Part shown: positions 23,439 through 35,027 of the stretch, piece by piece
Layout of the letters: each line of letters starts with the position of its first letter
How positions within the stretch are numbered: the stretch's first letter is position 1
Source of the DNA: Spongilla lacustris
Lineage: Eukaryota > Porifera > Demospongiae > Spongillida > Spongillidae
Direction of reading: 5' to 3'
DNA: 64,000 bases
NCBI GenBank assembly: GCA_949361645.1
Contig: OX442422.1
Coordinates: 2,941,563-3,005,562, forward strand
Position numbers and translations under genes: made by a program
Notes under the pieces: model-generated
What the model was told of the DNA's origin: nothing
The model's input: the letters and a program-made list of their open reading frames with translations, nothing else
Databases searched by the model: none

Positions 23439-23655
23439 CCACCCCCAATCCCTAAAACTACTACATTCCAAAGAGACTATACAACACGCGGAGCATAATT
23501 TAGCTCCTAGCACTCGCTCGCAAGCATTATTAATATTTATCAACTATCCAGAGTCAAACGGTTACGCGCGTATCGTAAGCCACGCCCCCCTTTGTGGCGC
23601 CACTCGTTTGCTTGGCCCCTCACCTTGGTAGATGCTGGGGCCGCCTCTGCAGTGG
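23439..23655 (+). repeat. Short element flanking the 21.8-kb transposon, right copy
   Basis: Second copy of the repeat at 21650-21829, slightly longer because of insertions near 23490-23560. It starts immediately after the CAGG-type transposon. Confidence 0.8.
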
Positions 23656-24149
23656 GGACTGAAAACGAGCCCAAATAACACCAATGCAATGCTCGTATTG
23701 CCATATCACAGCTTAATGACCCTATAGAACCAATTAACTGACACAGTTGCAGCGTCACGAGGTACAGATGCATGCATTAGGTACTTTAATAAATTGCGTT
23801 TGCGTAGGCGGATCTAAATCTCGTGACCGTATTTAGGATTTCTCTACGAGTGCTCAAGAAGACGCGCGCTTTGTAAAGTTGTTTGCAAGGTATTTAGGAC
23901 TTTATTGCTAGAATACAGAGCAAAAGGGGTTGCCCGATACACTATTGATATCTAAATGTAAGCCAGCATACGGCGTTATTTTGTGTGCCTCGTTGATTTC
24001 CATAGTAATCGGTCGCGATTAGCCATTCCCTAGATTCTTAAGGCACTCACTTGAGGAAGCGTTTCCCATGTTTATTAGGTCCTAGCCTATACTAGGATAA
24101 AATTTCATGAGCTTTGGATGGTGCCCAAGGGTCCATTTATCGGCACAGG
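23656..24149. other. No gene seen
   Basis: Unique-looking sequence between two mobile elements. Only short frames, and no repeat unit. Confidence 0.5.
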
Positions 24150-25542
24150 CAGGGGCTGATCCAGAGAGGGTGGATAGGGTGGCTAGCCACCCCCCCCCCC
24201 CCCCCCCCCCCCTTCCTCAAATAATTATTTACGAATACTAAAATACTGATTGAGAGCTATCAGCAATTTCTGTTTAAGGGCTAATAGCTTTTCTCTTCAA
24301 CAGCTTCCATTTAGGGGCGAAAAAAAGATGATGACGCTTTGTTTTTTTTTTTTTTGTGTGATCAGATGTTTATTTTGATATAGGCATAATAATTGTGACC
24401 ACAAAAGAAAAATCAATGTAAGCATATAGTTGCCAGTGCACATCTTTAAACTGCATGATAATACTAAGTTACCAAATATGTAAATCATTTAACACAAAAA
24501 CATCATATGAAAGTTGTGATTTACTCATACATGTGTACAACACTGATTCACTACACAACTTTCTATGGTGCATTTGTATGAATGATTGATACTCCTAAAT
24601 AAGGAAAACTTAAAAATTCAATCTAAAATTCTTTGCATTGCTTGGTGCCTGCCATGCATTTAGTTTCTGTCTCAAAGCGAAAAGAGTAGTTTAGGTGCTT
24701 TTGTGTACTCACCATTTACAAACCATAATAGGTCCGAGAAAATACTTGAAAAATATTCCAAGAAAGATTCTCATTTACGATCAGTTGATGGTGCATACAT
24801 AGCTCAGTAAATCCTACAGGATTTGCGAATTGATAGCCACAGTATTGATACCTTCTTGAGACATCCTTCATATTTAGAGCCATTTATAATCTTAAAGTCA
24901 ACGTCTCTGAAATTTAGCCTGTTTTCTTTTCCTTACTCCAGCAACACTAAATCATACTGTATTTTAAAATTAAAAACAGCATCTGCAAGCCTGTCTTGCT
25001 CAGATATCAGTACTGATATATTTCATTATCATTTAATGTTCTTGACTGTCAGATCGTATCTTGTATAGACATATCCTGAGCAGGATCCTATTCCTCTGAC
25101 TTCTCCTCATGTCTGCATGATCAGTGTTAGGATGTTCAGCCGAGAACGTCATTTAGATGCTGATTGAGATATACATGTATACTGCTCCCAGATCAGAAAC
25201 TGTATCGGCATCATCATCCATAGATTCGGACTCGTAGGATACACAAGTAACTGGTAGGCCAGATACTGATGGCTCGCTGTGATCAGGACCTTTCACTGTT
25301 TGAGTTGAACTTGAAAAAGTCCAATAAGGACTTGCACTTCGACGGAAAGCAGGCAAAATGAACTCAGCAAAAAATCTGATACGATGCATGAGTGCACCTG
25401 TCTAAAGAAAACACTTTTTCATGCATAAGATATCTACCGCCAGTAAAAAAACTTCCGCGCGAACATCCCCCTCCCGCACCCACCCCCTTTTACCACCCCA
25501 GGTCCAGCCACCCCCCCTCCTAAATTCCTGGATCAGCGCCTG
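24150..25542. mobile_element. Non-autonomous DNA transposon, 5-bp target duplication ACAGG
   Basis: The left end CAGGGGCTGATCCAG and the right end CTGGATCAGCGCCTG are inverted repeats, with GGTGGCT as a second shared word further in (GGGTGGCTAGCC and the complement of AGCCACC). ACAGG lies directly outside both ends (24145-24149 and 25543-25547). A C23 tract lies near 24190. Two short frames inside (24823-25068 plus, 25153-25389 minus) match no family I know. It has the same end type and target-duplication length as the 21.8-kb element, so it is probably the same superfamily. Confidence 0.8.
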
Positions 25543-25547
25543 ACAGG

Positions 25548-26136
25548 TGTTTACTGTTGGATTGCTTAGAGCTTGACATAATAATGCTTAACCTGGTATT
25601 TCTGTGTTAGAGCCCTGGGAATTAAACTTATTTTTTGTATTTTCAACGCATAGACAATCTGTTTTGTTTATGTGTCAAAGAGTTATGCGAATTCGTCAAG
25701 GCACGCGTTATTTATGGAAAGTATTGTACAGCATGGACCGCCATATCATTAAAAATAGCTCAATCATAAAAATATGATGGTACCCACACAGCGTATTTTT
25801 CAAGACAATGTTTTCATGTTAGTGTATCCTAGCTATGCAGTAACATTAAGAAATACATGTACCCATAACCAGCATATGCCCAGTTATTGAAGTAGCTTTG
25901 GATCAAATGGCAGGTTTGAAAATTACTGCTCTCTATTAATAGATATTGTAGTACACTAGCTACTTAAAGGTGTAATATGTGTAATATAGACACAGTTGCA
26001 TGGCTACATGTACCTTGAAGGTACTTTAGCTAATCTATCACATCCATTGTTCACCAAGTATGTTTGCTGAACACAATGCACCCTTGGCCTGGCTGATAGA
26101 AAAGCATGTGATGTTAAATGTAAGATTTAAAATCAA
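25548..26136. other. No gene seen
   Basis: AT-rich sequence without a supported feature. Confidence 0.5.
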
Positions 26137-26391
26137 TGGAACAATAATGCAGTGGTTGTGTGCACACTCTCAGAACAAGCAAGAAAATATAGCCTGGTTA
26201 AATTTTGCATCAGACAAGCTCAGAGAGTAAAGTTAGTTAGTAAACAACATGAACACAACATTTCTATATTGCAAGATCAGCAACTTAAAGATAAGATTCT
26301 AAAGAAGGAGAACAGTTCAAGGAGGAAGATAGAAAAGAAGATGCGATGTGTGGCAGAAAAGGAAGTGGGAATTATCAAATCAGTTTCCTAA
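26137..26391 (+). other. Possible coding exon, basic coiled-coil type
   Basis: About 85 codons are open without an ATG start, ending at a TAA at 26389-26391. The translation is rich in Lys, Arg, Glu and Gln, with a heptad-like stretch (HNISILQDQQLKDKILKKE) typical of a coiled coil. No domain is recognised. It may be the last exon of an unrecognised gene or a transposon remnant; a chance frame is also possible. Confidence 0.25.
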
Positions 26392-28016
26392 TATCTCATA
26401 ATGAAAAATAGATTAATGTAAAATTATTAAAGCGTTTTTATTCAACGTGTCAGTTATATAAATAATAAAGGTAAGCATAAGCAATGCACAATAAGTAACT
26501 ATACTAGTAAAAAGGTACAGAAAAAAGTCTACCACTGCATGCTGGCCCACAGAATCCATAATAGAAGCAGCATTTCCACATTGTACTGCAACTGATACAT
26601 GTAGCCTTTGTAGCAAGTAAGAGTAGGCATTGCACTCTCCCGATGCTATGGGCGTGATCAGTTATTAATGGTCTGTATATTGAACACCTATGGTATGTGG
26701 ATCATCCAAATGTGCTTGCTATACATTGGACATATATCAATCAAAGAAGTCTCAAGTTCCTAAAGTAATTATTACACATTGGAAGAATGATGAATGAAAA
26801 ATGATGAATGTGAATAAATAGGGGAGAACATTATGATATCGCTATACGGGCTATTGCCGTATTGGCAGCTAGATTATATAATGAGATACCTAAATTTAGA
26901 TGTAATGTGTATTTGACCCTGTGAACCTTATAAAGAATACCTATGTTGTATTTTATGCAATTATGGCATCATTATCTTGAATACTTTTACAGTAGCTGCA
27001 TGGAGAAGTCAAGCGGTCACAGTTTTTTATATCGCGGTCCATTCACATTGCATACATTGTTAGTCACCCGCGACGCAATGTTTGAAACGTTATAACTTTT
27101 GAAATAGTAATCTGTTTTCCTTGGCAAAAGCATATTTTTGATGCATTCAATTTGCTCTTTTAGGCTATGCATAAAAGTTCTAGTTTTATTCATTTTCAAA
27201 AAATTATTAAAGTACCTACATGCATGGTGTCTGTCGTTCGAATGTATATACGCGACAATATAATCCTATATACATCAGTATTGGAGCATTAATTCGTTGA
27301 GACCAAACGGTATACACCAACACATTGACAAATCCACTTATATTACAGTACTCTAGAGGTACATGTACCTGTTCTGCCACAATAATTTTATCTTTCAAGA
27401 GTATGCGTATTCTATACTGACGCATAGCCACATGCACCCACGTGCTTTACGGAGGATAGCATTGTACAAAAATAGCGCCTGAAATCTAAACGATGATTAC
27501 ATGTCCACTTACAGTTATGGAGCGTATATATATTGTTAACAAAATTCACGGTATGCTGCCACTGAATATAAATTATTGCACTCCGCGCACCATCTTAGGC
27601 AATAGTCGATTGTTGTTTGTTCGTTTGTTCGTTTGACAGCAATAGACCTAAGCCTTGCATGCCCCCAATAAATCGATCTTCCCATACCCTACGCACATGC
27701 ACTTTTTCACGCTGATCGAATGATTTCACGCGAAAGCAAAAGTGATCATGCATGAGGCGTTCGTACTAAGTGCAATTTTTTACTCCGATGAGGATCGGTG
27801 TTAATATTAACATAACTGCGATACAATTAATTCGATCATACATGTACATGTGTGTGTACAAGTATGTTTTTTTTGTATGCATAGACCGTATTATAGCCTC
27901 GCCACAACACATAGGTTATTAGTGTCTGTGTCGACTTCCGGTGGGCCACGACCCAAATACGTCTCTATACCATGCTTACAATACATATATGCTCTGTGCC
28001 AGCTCTAAGCCAACAG
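26392..28016. other. No gene seen
   Basis: AT-rich intergenic sequence. Short frames of up to about 75 codons lack recognisable features. Confidence 0.5.
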
Positions 28017-28260
28017 CCAAAGCCCATTGTTTGTAGCGCGACCTACCTGGCCAGTGGCCAGGACGTAGACTCTATAATTTGTCGTCTCGCTTTTATTCCT
28101 TTTATCGATTGGCTCTCCTCTTTTGTTCATGGTAATACAACTTCACTTAAAAATACGATTATATACATGTGGGGTACACACCATTCATGCATTATACTCA
28201 GCGGTGCAGAAATCGAGAGTTACGGCAGTAACTCTCCTATAGGATTTGTGCCGTATCATG
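28017..28260 (+). repeat. Dispersed repeat, copy 1 (see 30053)
   Basis: From AAAGCCCATTGTTTGTAGCG through ATAATTTGTCGTCTCGCTTT, TTGGCTCTCCTCTTTTGTTC and TGGTAATACAACTTCACTTA to CAGCGGTGCAGAAAT, this matches 30053-30245 in the same orientation. It ends in a hairpin, GAGAGTTAC-GGCA-GTAACTCTC, whose inverted relative occurs at about 55021-55050 with CTATAGGATTT next to it. Confidence 0.88.
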
Positions 28261-28315
28261 AATATCATTTAAAAAACGCGTCCCGCGTATAACTCACGAA
28301 ACGAGAAACGGATAG

Positions 28316-28688
28316 CAGGGTCGTAGATAACTTTTATACTTTGGGGGAGCCCAATAGGTCAGGCTGAATGTCATATATTGTGATCTAATTAATTCATATC
28401 TAATATTCGTCAATGTATAGACACGCCCTGTACGTATAAGCCTATACATGTAAGCACAATTCGATTTGAACCATGCGTGCGCGCGTTATCGTACACTGCT
28501 CTCCCGGTGATCATGACTGGAATTGCAGTTTGCAGGCTCGCTACTAGCACTTGAGTGAAGTATTACCTGACCTTTATTACCCGAAGTTTGTAGGGACTTC
28601 TGAGTCCTTCTTTGAAGATATCAATATTGACATTGCGATTGTCACGCATGGGATTGCACTTTACGTACAGAAATTTTGGGGGGGGCAC

Positions 28689-28725
<37 letters not shown>

Positions 28726-28748
28726 GCTCCCCCTTATCTACGGCCTTG
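28316..28748. mobile_element. MITE with 5-bp target duplication GATAG
   Basis: The left end CAGGGTCGTAGATAA and the right end TTATCTACGGCCTTG are inverted repeats, and GGGGGAGC and its complement GCTCCCCC lie just inside. GATAG occurs directly outside both ends (28311-28315 and 28749-28753). Near the right end GGGGGGGCACGTGCCCCCC runs into a C tract of more than 30 bases. It has no coding content. Confidence 0.78.
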
Positions 28749-29186
28749 GATAGTTTAGCTCTTTATTACTATCGATCCACAATGGAAAGACAATCATTTT
28801 CATGTTTTGTTCAGACCGTTTACTTTAAGAGAACAAAGAAGCTCGTAGTTCTCGTTCCCAGGCCGTGATTTGTCCATAGTCGTCTTTATGGGTGAGTATA
28901 ACTCGAGATAGGAAAGGTTTAAAGAGCGCCAGTTACACCAAAAATCGTAGAAGATTCTGACAATACATGTACATCTTCAGGTATCAGATATATAAATAAA
29001 GCATGTAACCAATATACGTAATTTGCGGCTGTTCTCGCGCGCAGTACGTAATCGCTACGTAATATTGGGAGGTAGCTATATTAAAACCGTTTCCATGACA
29101 ATGCTTCAGAATTGTGGATTGTGTATGATTGGCATGGAACAGGTGTGAGTTTCATTTGTGTTTTTAGTTTTGCTCACCACTTTTAG

Positions 29187-29490
29187 CTAGCGAAAACTAA
29201 GCGACGAGAGGAATACGTAGCTCCTAAATCGAGACTATATGAGTTAGCGTCCTCCCGAGTTCGGTACGATGCTGATGCTGAACAAAGGCGGGCGCGCGTC
29301 TGCTCGTGATATGTACAGAGCAAATCTGGAGTCGAACCGAGCTTCTAAGAAGTGGCAACAGGCAAAGAATTCTGTTGCGGTGCGAGCTTCTAAGAAGCGA
29401 CGTTATGAACTGAACTCAGACGAGAAACGAGCTTCTAAGAGGGAAAGCTTGGCGCGCGAGTTTCGAACTAATGGAACAGCTGCACTGTAA
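29187..29490 (+). pseudogene. K/R-Y repeat protein remnant
   Basis: Two overlapping frames form an array of basic repeats. The first (29187-29300) contains KRREEY, SRLYELASSRVRYDADAEQ and RRARV. The second (from 29269, ATG) contains RASARDMYRANLES, NRASKKWQQAKNS, VRASKKRRYELNS and KRASKRESLA. The DNA word CGAGCTTCTAAGA occurs three times at intervals of about 45-54 bp. A consensus acceptor (CCACTTTTAG) precedes the first frame. The two frames would need a frameshift to join. Similar arrays precede catalytic domains in some Helitron-like proteins of sponges and cnidarians, but I cannot see such a domain here. A related array lies at 48.5-49.1 kb. Confidence 0.4.
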
Positions 29491-29614
29491 ACATTGTGTT
29501 GCTAGGCAATAAACGTGGGAATTACAATGGCGGATTTTCGTACAATCGTATTCAGTTACTTCTACATTGTACTACATGTATACCTATATACTAGTAGTCA
29601 CTTATAAAATGAAT

Positions 29615-29885
29615 GAAACAAGATAAAAAAAACATTCTCTCTGAGAAAGTTAGTGGTATATAGGATTTGAAGGCAATGGTGGTGTAAAAAGAAAGGGAAC
29701 AAGGGATTCATGATCAGTGGAGATACAATGATTATTCCTATATTTAGCACTGTATAGAACGCCATTACAATTATGTTGCTAAATATAGGAATAATCATTG
29801 TATCTCCACTGAATCCCTTGTTCCCTTTCTTTTTACACCACCGTTGCCTTCAAATCCTACATACCACTATAACTTTCTACTCGTT
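29615..29885. mobile_element. Foldback MITE, copy 1
   Basis: Two arms of about 115 bp are inverted copies: the left has GTGGTATATAGGATTTGAAG, GCAATGGTGGTGTAAAAAG and ATTCCTATATTTAGCA; the right has the complements. The right arm lacks the last 25 or so bases (AAAAAACATTCTCT) seen on the left. A second family member is at 45066-45372. Confidence 0.88.
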
Positions 29886-29949
29886 GAACGCTTCGTTTTC
29901 GAACGCGTCAATCATTTATTCATACGTTTATTTATTCATAACTGGTCGG

Positions 29950-29952
29950 GCC

Positions 29953-29988
<36 letters not shown>

Positions 29989-30003
29989 CTTTAGACCCCT
30001 TAG

Positions 30004-30042
<39 letters not shown>

Positions 30043-30052
30043 ATCCGCCACT
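29950..30052. mobile_element. Poly-G/poly-C inverted tract ending in a transposon end
   Basis: About 32 G, then TCTTTAGACCCCTTAGA, then about 34 C, then GGATCCGCCACTG. The last word is the complement of CAGTGGCGGATCC, a terminal type also seen at 56268. The adjoining CAAAG also occurs at the matching position of the unoccupied repeat copy at 28017, which supports 30052/30053 as the insertion boundary. No left end was found. Confidence 0.6.
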
Positions 30053-30250
30053 GCAAAGCCCATTGTTTTGTAGCGCGCCAGTGGTCAGGACTCTATAATT
30101 TGTCGTCTCGCTTTTATTCCTTTTATCCGTTGGCTCTCCTCTTTTGTTCATGGTAATACAACTTCACTTACAAATACGATTATTTACATGTGGTGTACAT
30201 ACCATTCATGCATAAGTTTCTAATTATATTCAGCGGTGCAGAAATAGACT
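30053..30250 (+). repeat. Dispersed repeat, copy 2 (see 28017)
   Basis: Same orientation as 28017-28260, with a few substitutions and a short deletion after GTAGCGCG. It begins exactly at the end of the CAGTGG-type transposon. Confidence 0.88.
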
Positions 30251-30576
30251 TTGCATGGCCTTCTAATAAATGAGTTGACTGGTGAATTTGCGACGGCAAA
30301 CACTCAAACGTATATCCCCTCTTTGTGATCGTCCTGCATTGGCGCCGGCCCCAGGTGTTGTCAGAAGCAATCAGAGCCACTTTAGACACCCCACAGTGAC
30401 TAGACATGGGTATGTTGCCTAAATGTGTCCTAACCACTTATATAAGTGAGCTGGATAGAAGTTGACAGTTGTGGTCAGATGGTAAGGAACGGCAACTTTG
30501 GCAAAAAGCTAAAGAGTCAGCATTGCAGCCCGGAGTACAAAAATCTCGTAAGCCAAGCTGAACCATTTTACACCAG

Positions 30577-30903
30577 CTAGGATGCGGAGTCATTGAGGAT
30601 CAATGGCGCTATAAGTTGTGAAGAACATGCATGCAAGGTTTGTTTCACAAGGCTTACCACCTCTGGTTTGGCTCCAGTTTCTGAAGCCACATGCTTGGGT
30701 TGAAAGCCAGCTAAACTCCTTATGCTTCCCCCCCCCCCCCCCCTTCCATTGCTCCACCTTCTGTAGACCAACACAATAGCCCACCGGATAAAGATTTTGA
30801 AATCTTCAATTGTCTGCATTGTTCCTCCAAGGCCAGTGTTTGTGGGCCCTTCAATGTTGAGAGTGCAAATCTTATAGATGTAACATGCAGTCTTCTCCAA
30901 CAA
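30577..30903 (-). other. Coding-like minus-strand fragment, unidentified
   Basis: A frame of about 108 codons contains segments with protein-like composition (EGPTNTGLGGTMQTIEDF, FIRWAIVLVYRRW, GFQPKHVASETG). A poly-C tract (30727-30745) encodes a Gly run inside it. I cannot assign a family. It may be a transposon-derived fragment, because the neighbouring sequence at 31055-31300 is partly repeated at 31759-31823. Confidence 0.25.
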
Positions 30904-31354
30904 CTGTTTTTTTTTTCTTCTCTTGCCGCAAGGGAGGCTTCTACCACTCTAGTTCTCTATCTTGCTCAGTGGTGGAAACCTGGTTGCCCTGATGAAGGTG
31001 GTAACTGGGATGTAAGGCCCATTGCGGTTGGAGAATATCATGGGTAAGTGTCTCTGTAGTGTGACCTAGATCAAGGCCAGCCAGTTTTTTCATCCTCACC
31101 AGTATGGAGTGGTGTGTCCTGGTAGGTCAGTGAAGATTGTGCACAGGCTTTACTCACTAGTTCTGCATTGAGATTTGCTGGGACAATGGAGATTTTGTGG
31201 CTTCGTAGATAGACATGCATGCACAATGCTTTCAACAGTGTCTTGAGGCAGTTGGTTTTGGACTAGCTGATAAGTGCAAGGAGCATTTCCCTGAGCTGCT
31301 TCCCTAGGTATCCTGGTGCTATAGCCAAGTTAACACCCATTACTATGGCATACA

Positions 31355-31745
31355 TCTGCAGTGGCGTAGAAAGGTAATATAAAGTGCAGCGGCTAAAGTA
31401 CCAATGCCGCCTGGGGATGGTGCAGGAGGGGATCACCCCTCCCACCCAGCTAGGGGGTATGGGGGAGCACTGTAAGTTCCCCCATCAGGGCTTGGGGCAG
31501 AGCCCAAGAAACCACTGCTTTTTGCGTAGAAAAATTCCAAAAAGGACAAAATTGTGACCAGTTTAGGTTTTTTTTTTTGCGATCTTGCCTGTGCGCATGT
31601 AAAAAAAACAAAACAGTCAGGGTTGCCAAAGGCCAGCTCAGCCTGACAGGTCAGCCTGCCAGGCCGGACTGTCCGCTTGGCCTGGCAGGGCGGACCCTGA
31701 CCTGACAGGCCGGAATCCACCCACATGGGGGGGGGGGGGAGTAGA
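31355..31745. mobile_element. CAGTGGCGTAGAAAGG-type transposon end with hairpins
   Basis: The left end GCAGTGGCGTAGAAAGG resembles other CAGTGG/CAGGGG ends in the window. Inside it lies the sub-terminal pair GGGGGAGC and GTTCCCCC around 31450-31485, GGGCTTGGGGCAGAGCCC at about 31488, then a GC-rich block of inverted words around CAGGCCGGACTGTCC and GGCAGGGCGGACCCTGACC (31640-31720). The right end is not resolved. Short words from 31055 and 31270 (CTCTGTAGTGTGA, GTGCAAGGAGCATTTCCCTG) recur right after it, at 31763-31820. Confidence 0.5.
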
Positions 31746-32828
31746 TTGACACACATTGGTGCCTCTGTAGTGTGATCAAGGTCAAGGCCAGCCTTGATGA
31801 GTGCAAGGAGCATTTCCCTGAGCCAGCAATTATATGGTGTTATTAGAGATCATACATATAGATGCTCGTCCTTTGTTCAGTAACTCTATGTGTGCTTGGC
31901 AGCCTTGACCGATTTCAGGGTGCTCTGTCTCAGTTAGGAAGGAAGCTATTAAAATTACTGACTGGCAGTATTGGAAGTGCAAATATTCTCATACATAAGT
32001 GTGAACTGCATGCCTGATCACATATAGAGATGAAGGCTCAAGCATATTTCTGTGTCAAGTGTTCCACATTACATATATCCTGGTGCATATTGTTGCAACT
32101 ACCAACCATTTTTATAGAGGTGTGCATGCATGGGGGTGGGGATGGGGTGGGGGGTGTACTGCAGGCCAGCAATTCACAACCCTTTTAGCTAAGCATGATG
32201 TGCTTCATGCGAATAACGGAATTCTTTAGCATGGTCATGATCGGACAGTCTCCACGGGGAAAAAAAAAAAACTTTGCCTACTCCTCACTTGCAGAGAGAA
32301 TACAGCAGCATGCACACACAACAGACTTGGTCTTTATACGCGTACGCATCTTAGCATCCCCAATACCAATCAACGACTACTACACATATCTCTACCAACA
32401 CCAGTCAACAACTTTTATGTTTGCATAACTCTTAAGCATTGGCGTACATCTTATGGCATTACAATCCGCGTGTGGGCGTAGCCTAATTAGCGGTTGAACA
32501 GAAACAGCTAAAAATAATAAATACCTTTAATACAATGGTCTGAACGTGTAAGATATAGATCTAGGATTGCTTTGAAAAACAGTGCACCTGCCTCCGCCCC
32601 CTTTGCTAGCTAGGCCGACATTACGGGCCGTTTTCTAACAAGGCAATTATCCCCAAGGCAGTCGTAAATACGCAACCACTATAAATATAGCAGATGGCTG
32701 CATTACAAAATAGCAACTCCGGTCCACTCGGAGGGAATTTTTCATATTTAGAATTTCCCCATAATAATCAAGTTTTCCCCGCATCTGTGGTGTTAATGGC
32801 ATATAATCTAGTTCCTGTGCCGCTAAAA

Positions 32829-33000
32829 AAGCGGCATACACTCAAATCTAGTGGTTCAATCACCGATGGGCGATGGCATCATTAAGACTATCTGTAGCTG
32901 TGAGTGATATACGATATGCATAATATTAATATATGATATTGGCATGTGTTCATGTTCATGTGGACGGACGGTATCTGTTGTGTCTTATGGTGCATAGTAG
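32829..33000 (+). repeat. Dispersed repeat, copy 2 (see 21441)
   Basis: Same order of words as 21441-21640: AAAAAGCGGCATACACTCAA, TCTAGTGGTTCA, GATATTGGCATGTGTTCATG and GTGTCTTATGGTGC. Confidence 0.8.
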
Positions 33001-34999
33001 CAAAATTATTGTTGGTTTCAGTTATTAATTAACTTTTATATTTTAGCTAAAATGTACTTTACATTGAAATTTATTAATTTTGTCAGAAGCTTGTGGATCG
33101 ACAATTCCAGATTTTTTTCAGCATTAGAAGCATTTTTAAGTTGCTTTAAGACAAAGATTATAATGAAAGTGTCCTGACACCTCATCTCCATGGTGTTACA
33201 ATATGTTTTTCTCTTCCTCCGTGTTACTAAATAATCCTCCAAATATTGCAAAGACAGCCCATTGATACAATGTAATAAATAAGCACACTTTTCTGTAGTA
33301 AATTTGATTATTGTAGCCCCCGAAACACAATCTTTTGCACTATTTCAGCAAGTACATGAATTTTTTTACTTGTGCATAAAAGTACAAAACAATACGTGTA
33401 GTACCATCATAATAAGATTTATTGATGGAATAAATATACGGGTAAATTAGTAACTGAAACCAACAATAATATACGCAGCTCTGCATGGTGTATCGGATGA
33501 TAAGTTGTAGGATTGCATGACGAATGCACGTATATGTTATAGGTCTATATTGGGGACTGAAGTAGTGAAGACGATTAACATCATTAAATGCTGACGGTGC
33601 TCTGTGGTAGATTTGAGCGCCCCGAGCACTTGTGCATGGTATACGTAGGCTCAGTCGTTGTTTCTCTTTCGACGTATGAAGGAACCAGAAAGTACGTCTG
33701 GTTACCGTTACTTTGGCCCAGTGTTTGCTTCTCCACAACCTAACTTACCAGGGCCAATCAGATTGCAAGTAGGTGTTTTGTCATGTGCCAATTAGATTAT
33801 AACGAATAAAACTAAGCCTTGGCCCAGGGGCTTATACCTCTTTTTCACGCAATGTTTCAGGTAGAATGATTTCACGGTGAAGTGAAGGGTTAATATACGC
33901 GAGCAATTATTCGATGGGCAGTGCTAAGGAAAATAACCGCTGCGATAAAGCCGCCTGCTCAAACGAGTAGAGGCGCACTATAGTAAGGCAACGATCCATA
34001 TACAACTAACTTACGCAAAAAATAAATAAATAAAATTAATAAAAAAAATTGCACCTCTTTGATGTTGTAGGGCAAACTTAGTTAATTGCTTTACTTCCGC
34101 CTAAATTAAATTCTTAACGCGGATGGTTCGAAACGTTATCCCTTGTAAATGTATGGCTCACATGACAAGTTTCCACTATGAACGCATACTATGGTTACGC
34201 ATACTGGAAAAGTCTGGAAAAACGTTTTACTTTTGTTATTGATAGACACAGTTAATTGTTATGGCAGAAAACCAATTCAGTCCTACATAAGGCGTTTCTA
34301 TTTTTAGGCTTACACCAAGTGCCACGTGCTGAAACGCGGATCATTTCTAATCATCTCCGCGTTTCAAATCCAGGTATTCTTCTATCTATGGTAAACGTCA
34401 GTGCAATTATTACCGTGCTTATTCATAAACAGGCCACGGATAGCAATAGTAGCGAGAGCGATATCGAAATACGTATAGATATCCTCCTACAGTAAAAGTC
34501 AGTGCAAATAGCTACAAAATCACTTTTAGTAATAGTCTGACGAATATGTATTGATGGAGGTTATAATGCAATTATGTGCGTCTATGTAATTAATTTACCC
34601 ACATAAATACAATGCATACTCTTTTTAGAATGAAAAATAAGACAATACATATATGTACAACTAAAACAAACCATACAACAAAACAGGAAAAAAAAGAAAT
34701 TATATACACATACATACGTACACATACACACATGCACACATGCAACCATGCATGCATACGCGCATACATGCACATACATACAGTGATATACACATAAAAC
34801 ACACATGTACAGATATGAGGTAAATATATAGACATGCATACAAGTTTCGTCCTAGGATGTTGTGTAATTGCAAAATTGCTCGTTTATTGGAATTCCAAGA
34901 TGAAATAACCTTCACTATTATTTCTATATCCTTAACGTGTGCATGTGTTGTTCTAATTTTGACTGGCAATCAATTGAATACACTTTAATATATTCATTG
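33001..34999. other. No gene seen
   Basis: About 2 kb of AT-rich sequence before the STELLO-like gene. A minus-strand frame at 33340-33738 (132 codons, no ATG at its start) has no recognised domain. From 34695 to 34800 the sequence is mostly alternating ACAT/GCAT/CACA, with Z-DNA potential. TATTCATTGTAG at 34991-35002 could be a 3' splice site for a 5' UTR intron of the next gene. Confidence 0.45.
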
Positions 35000-35027
35000 T
35001 AGGTGGACTTTCACAAACCTATAACAA

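Noticed and set aside
33340..33738. 132-codon minus-strand frame
   Set aside because: No ATG at its start, no domain, and Tyr/Ile-rich composition typical of AT-rich non-coding DNA.
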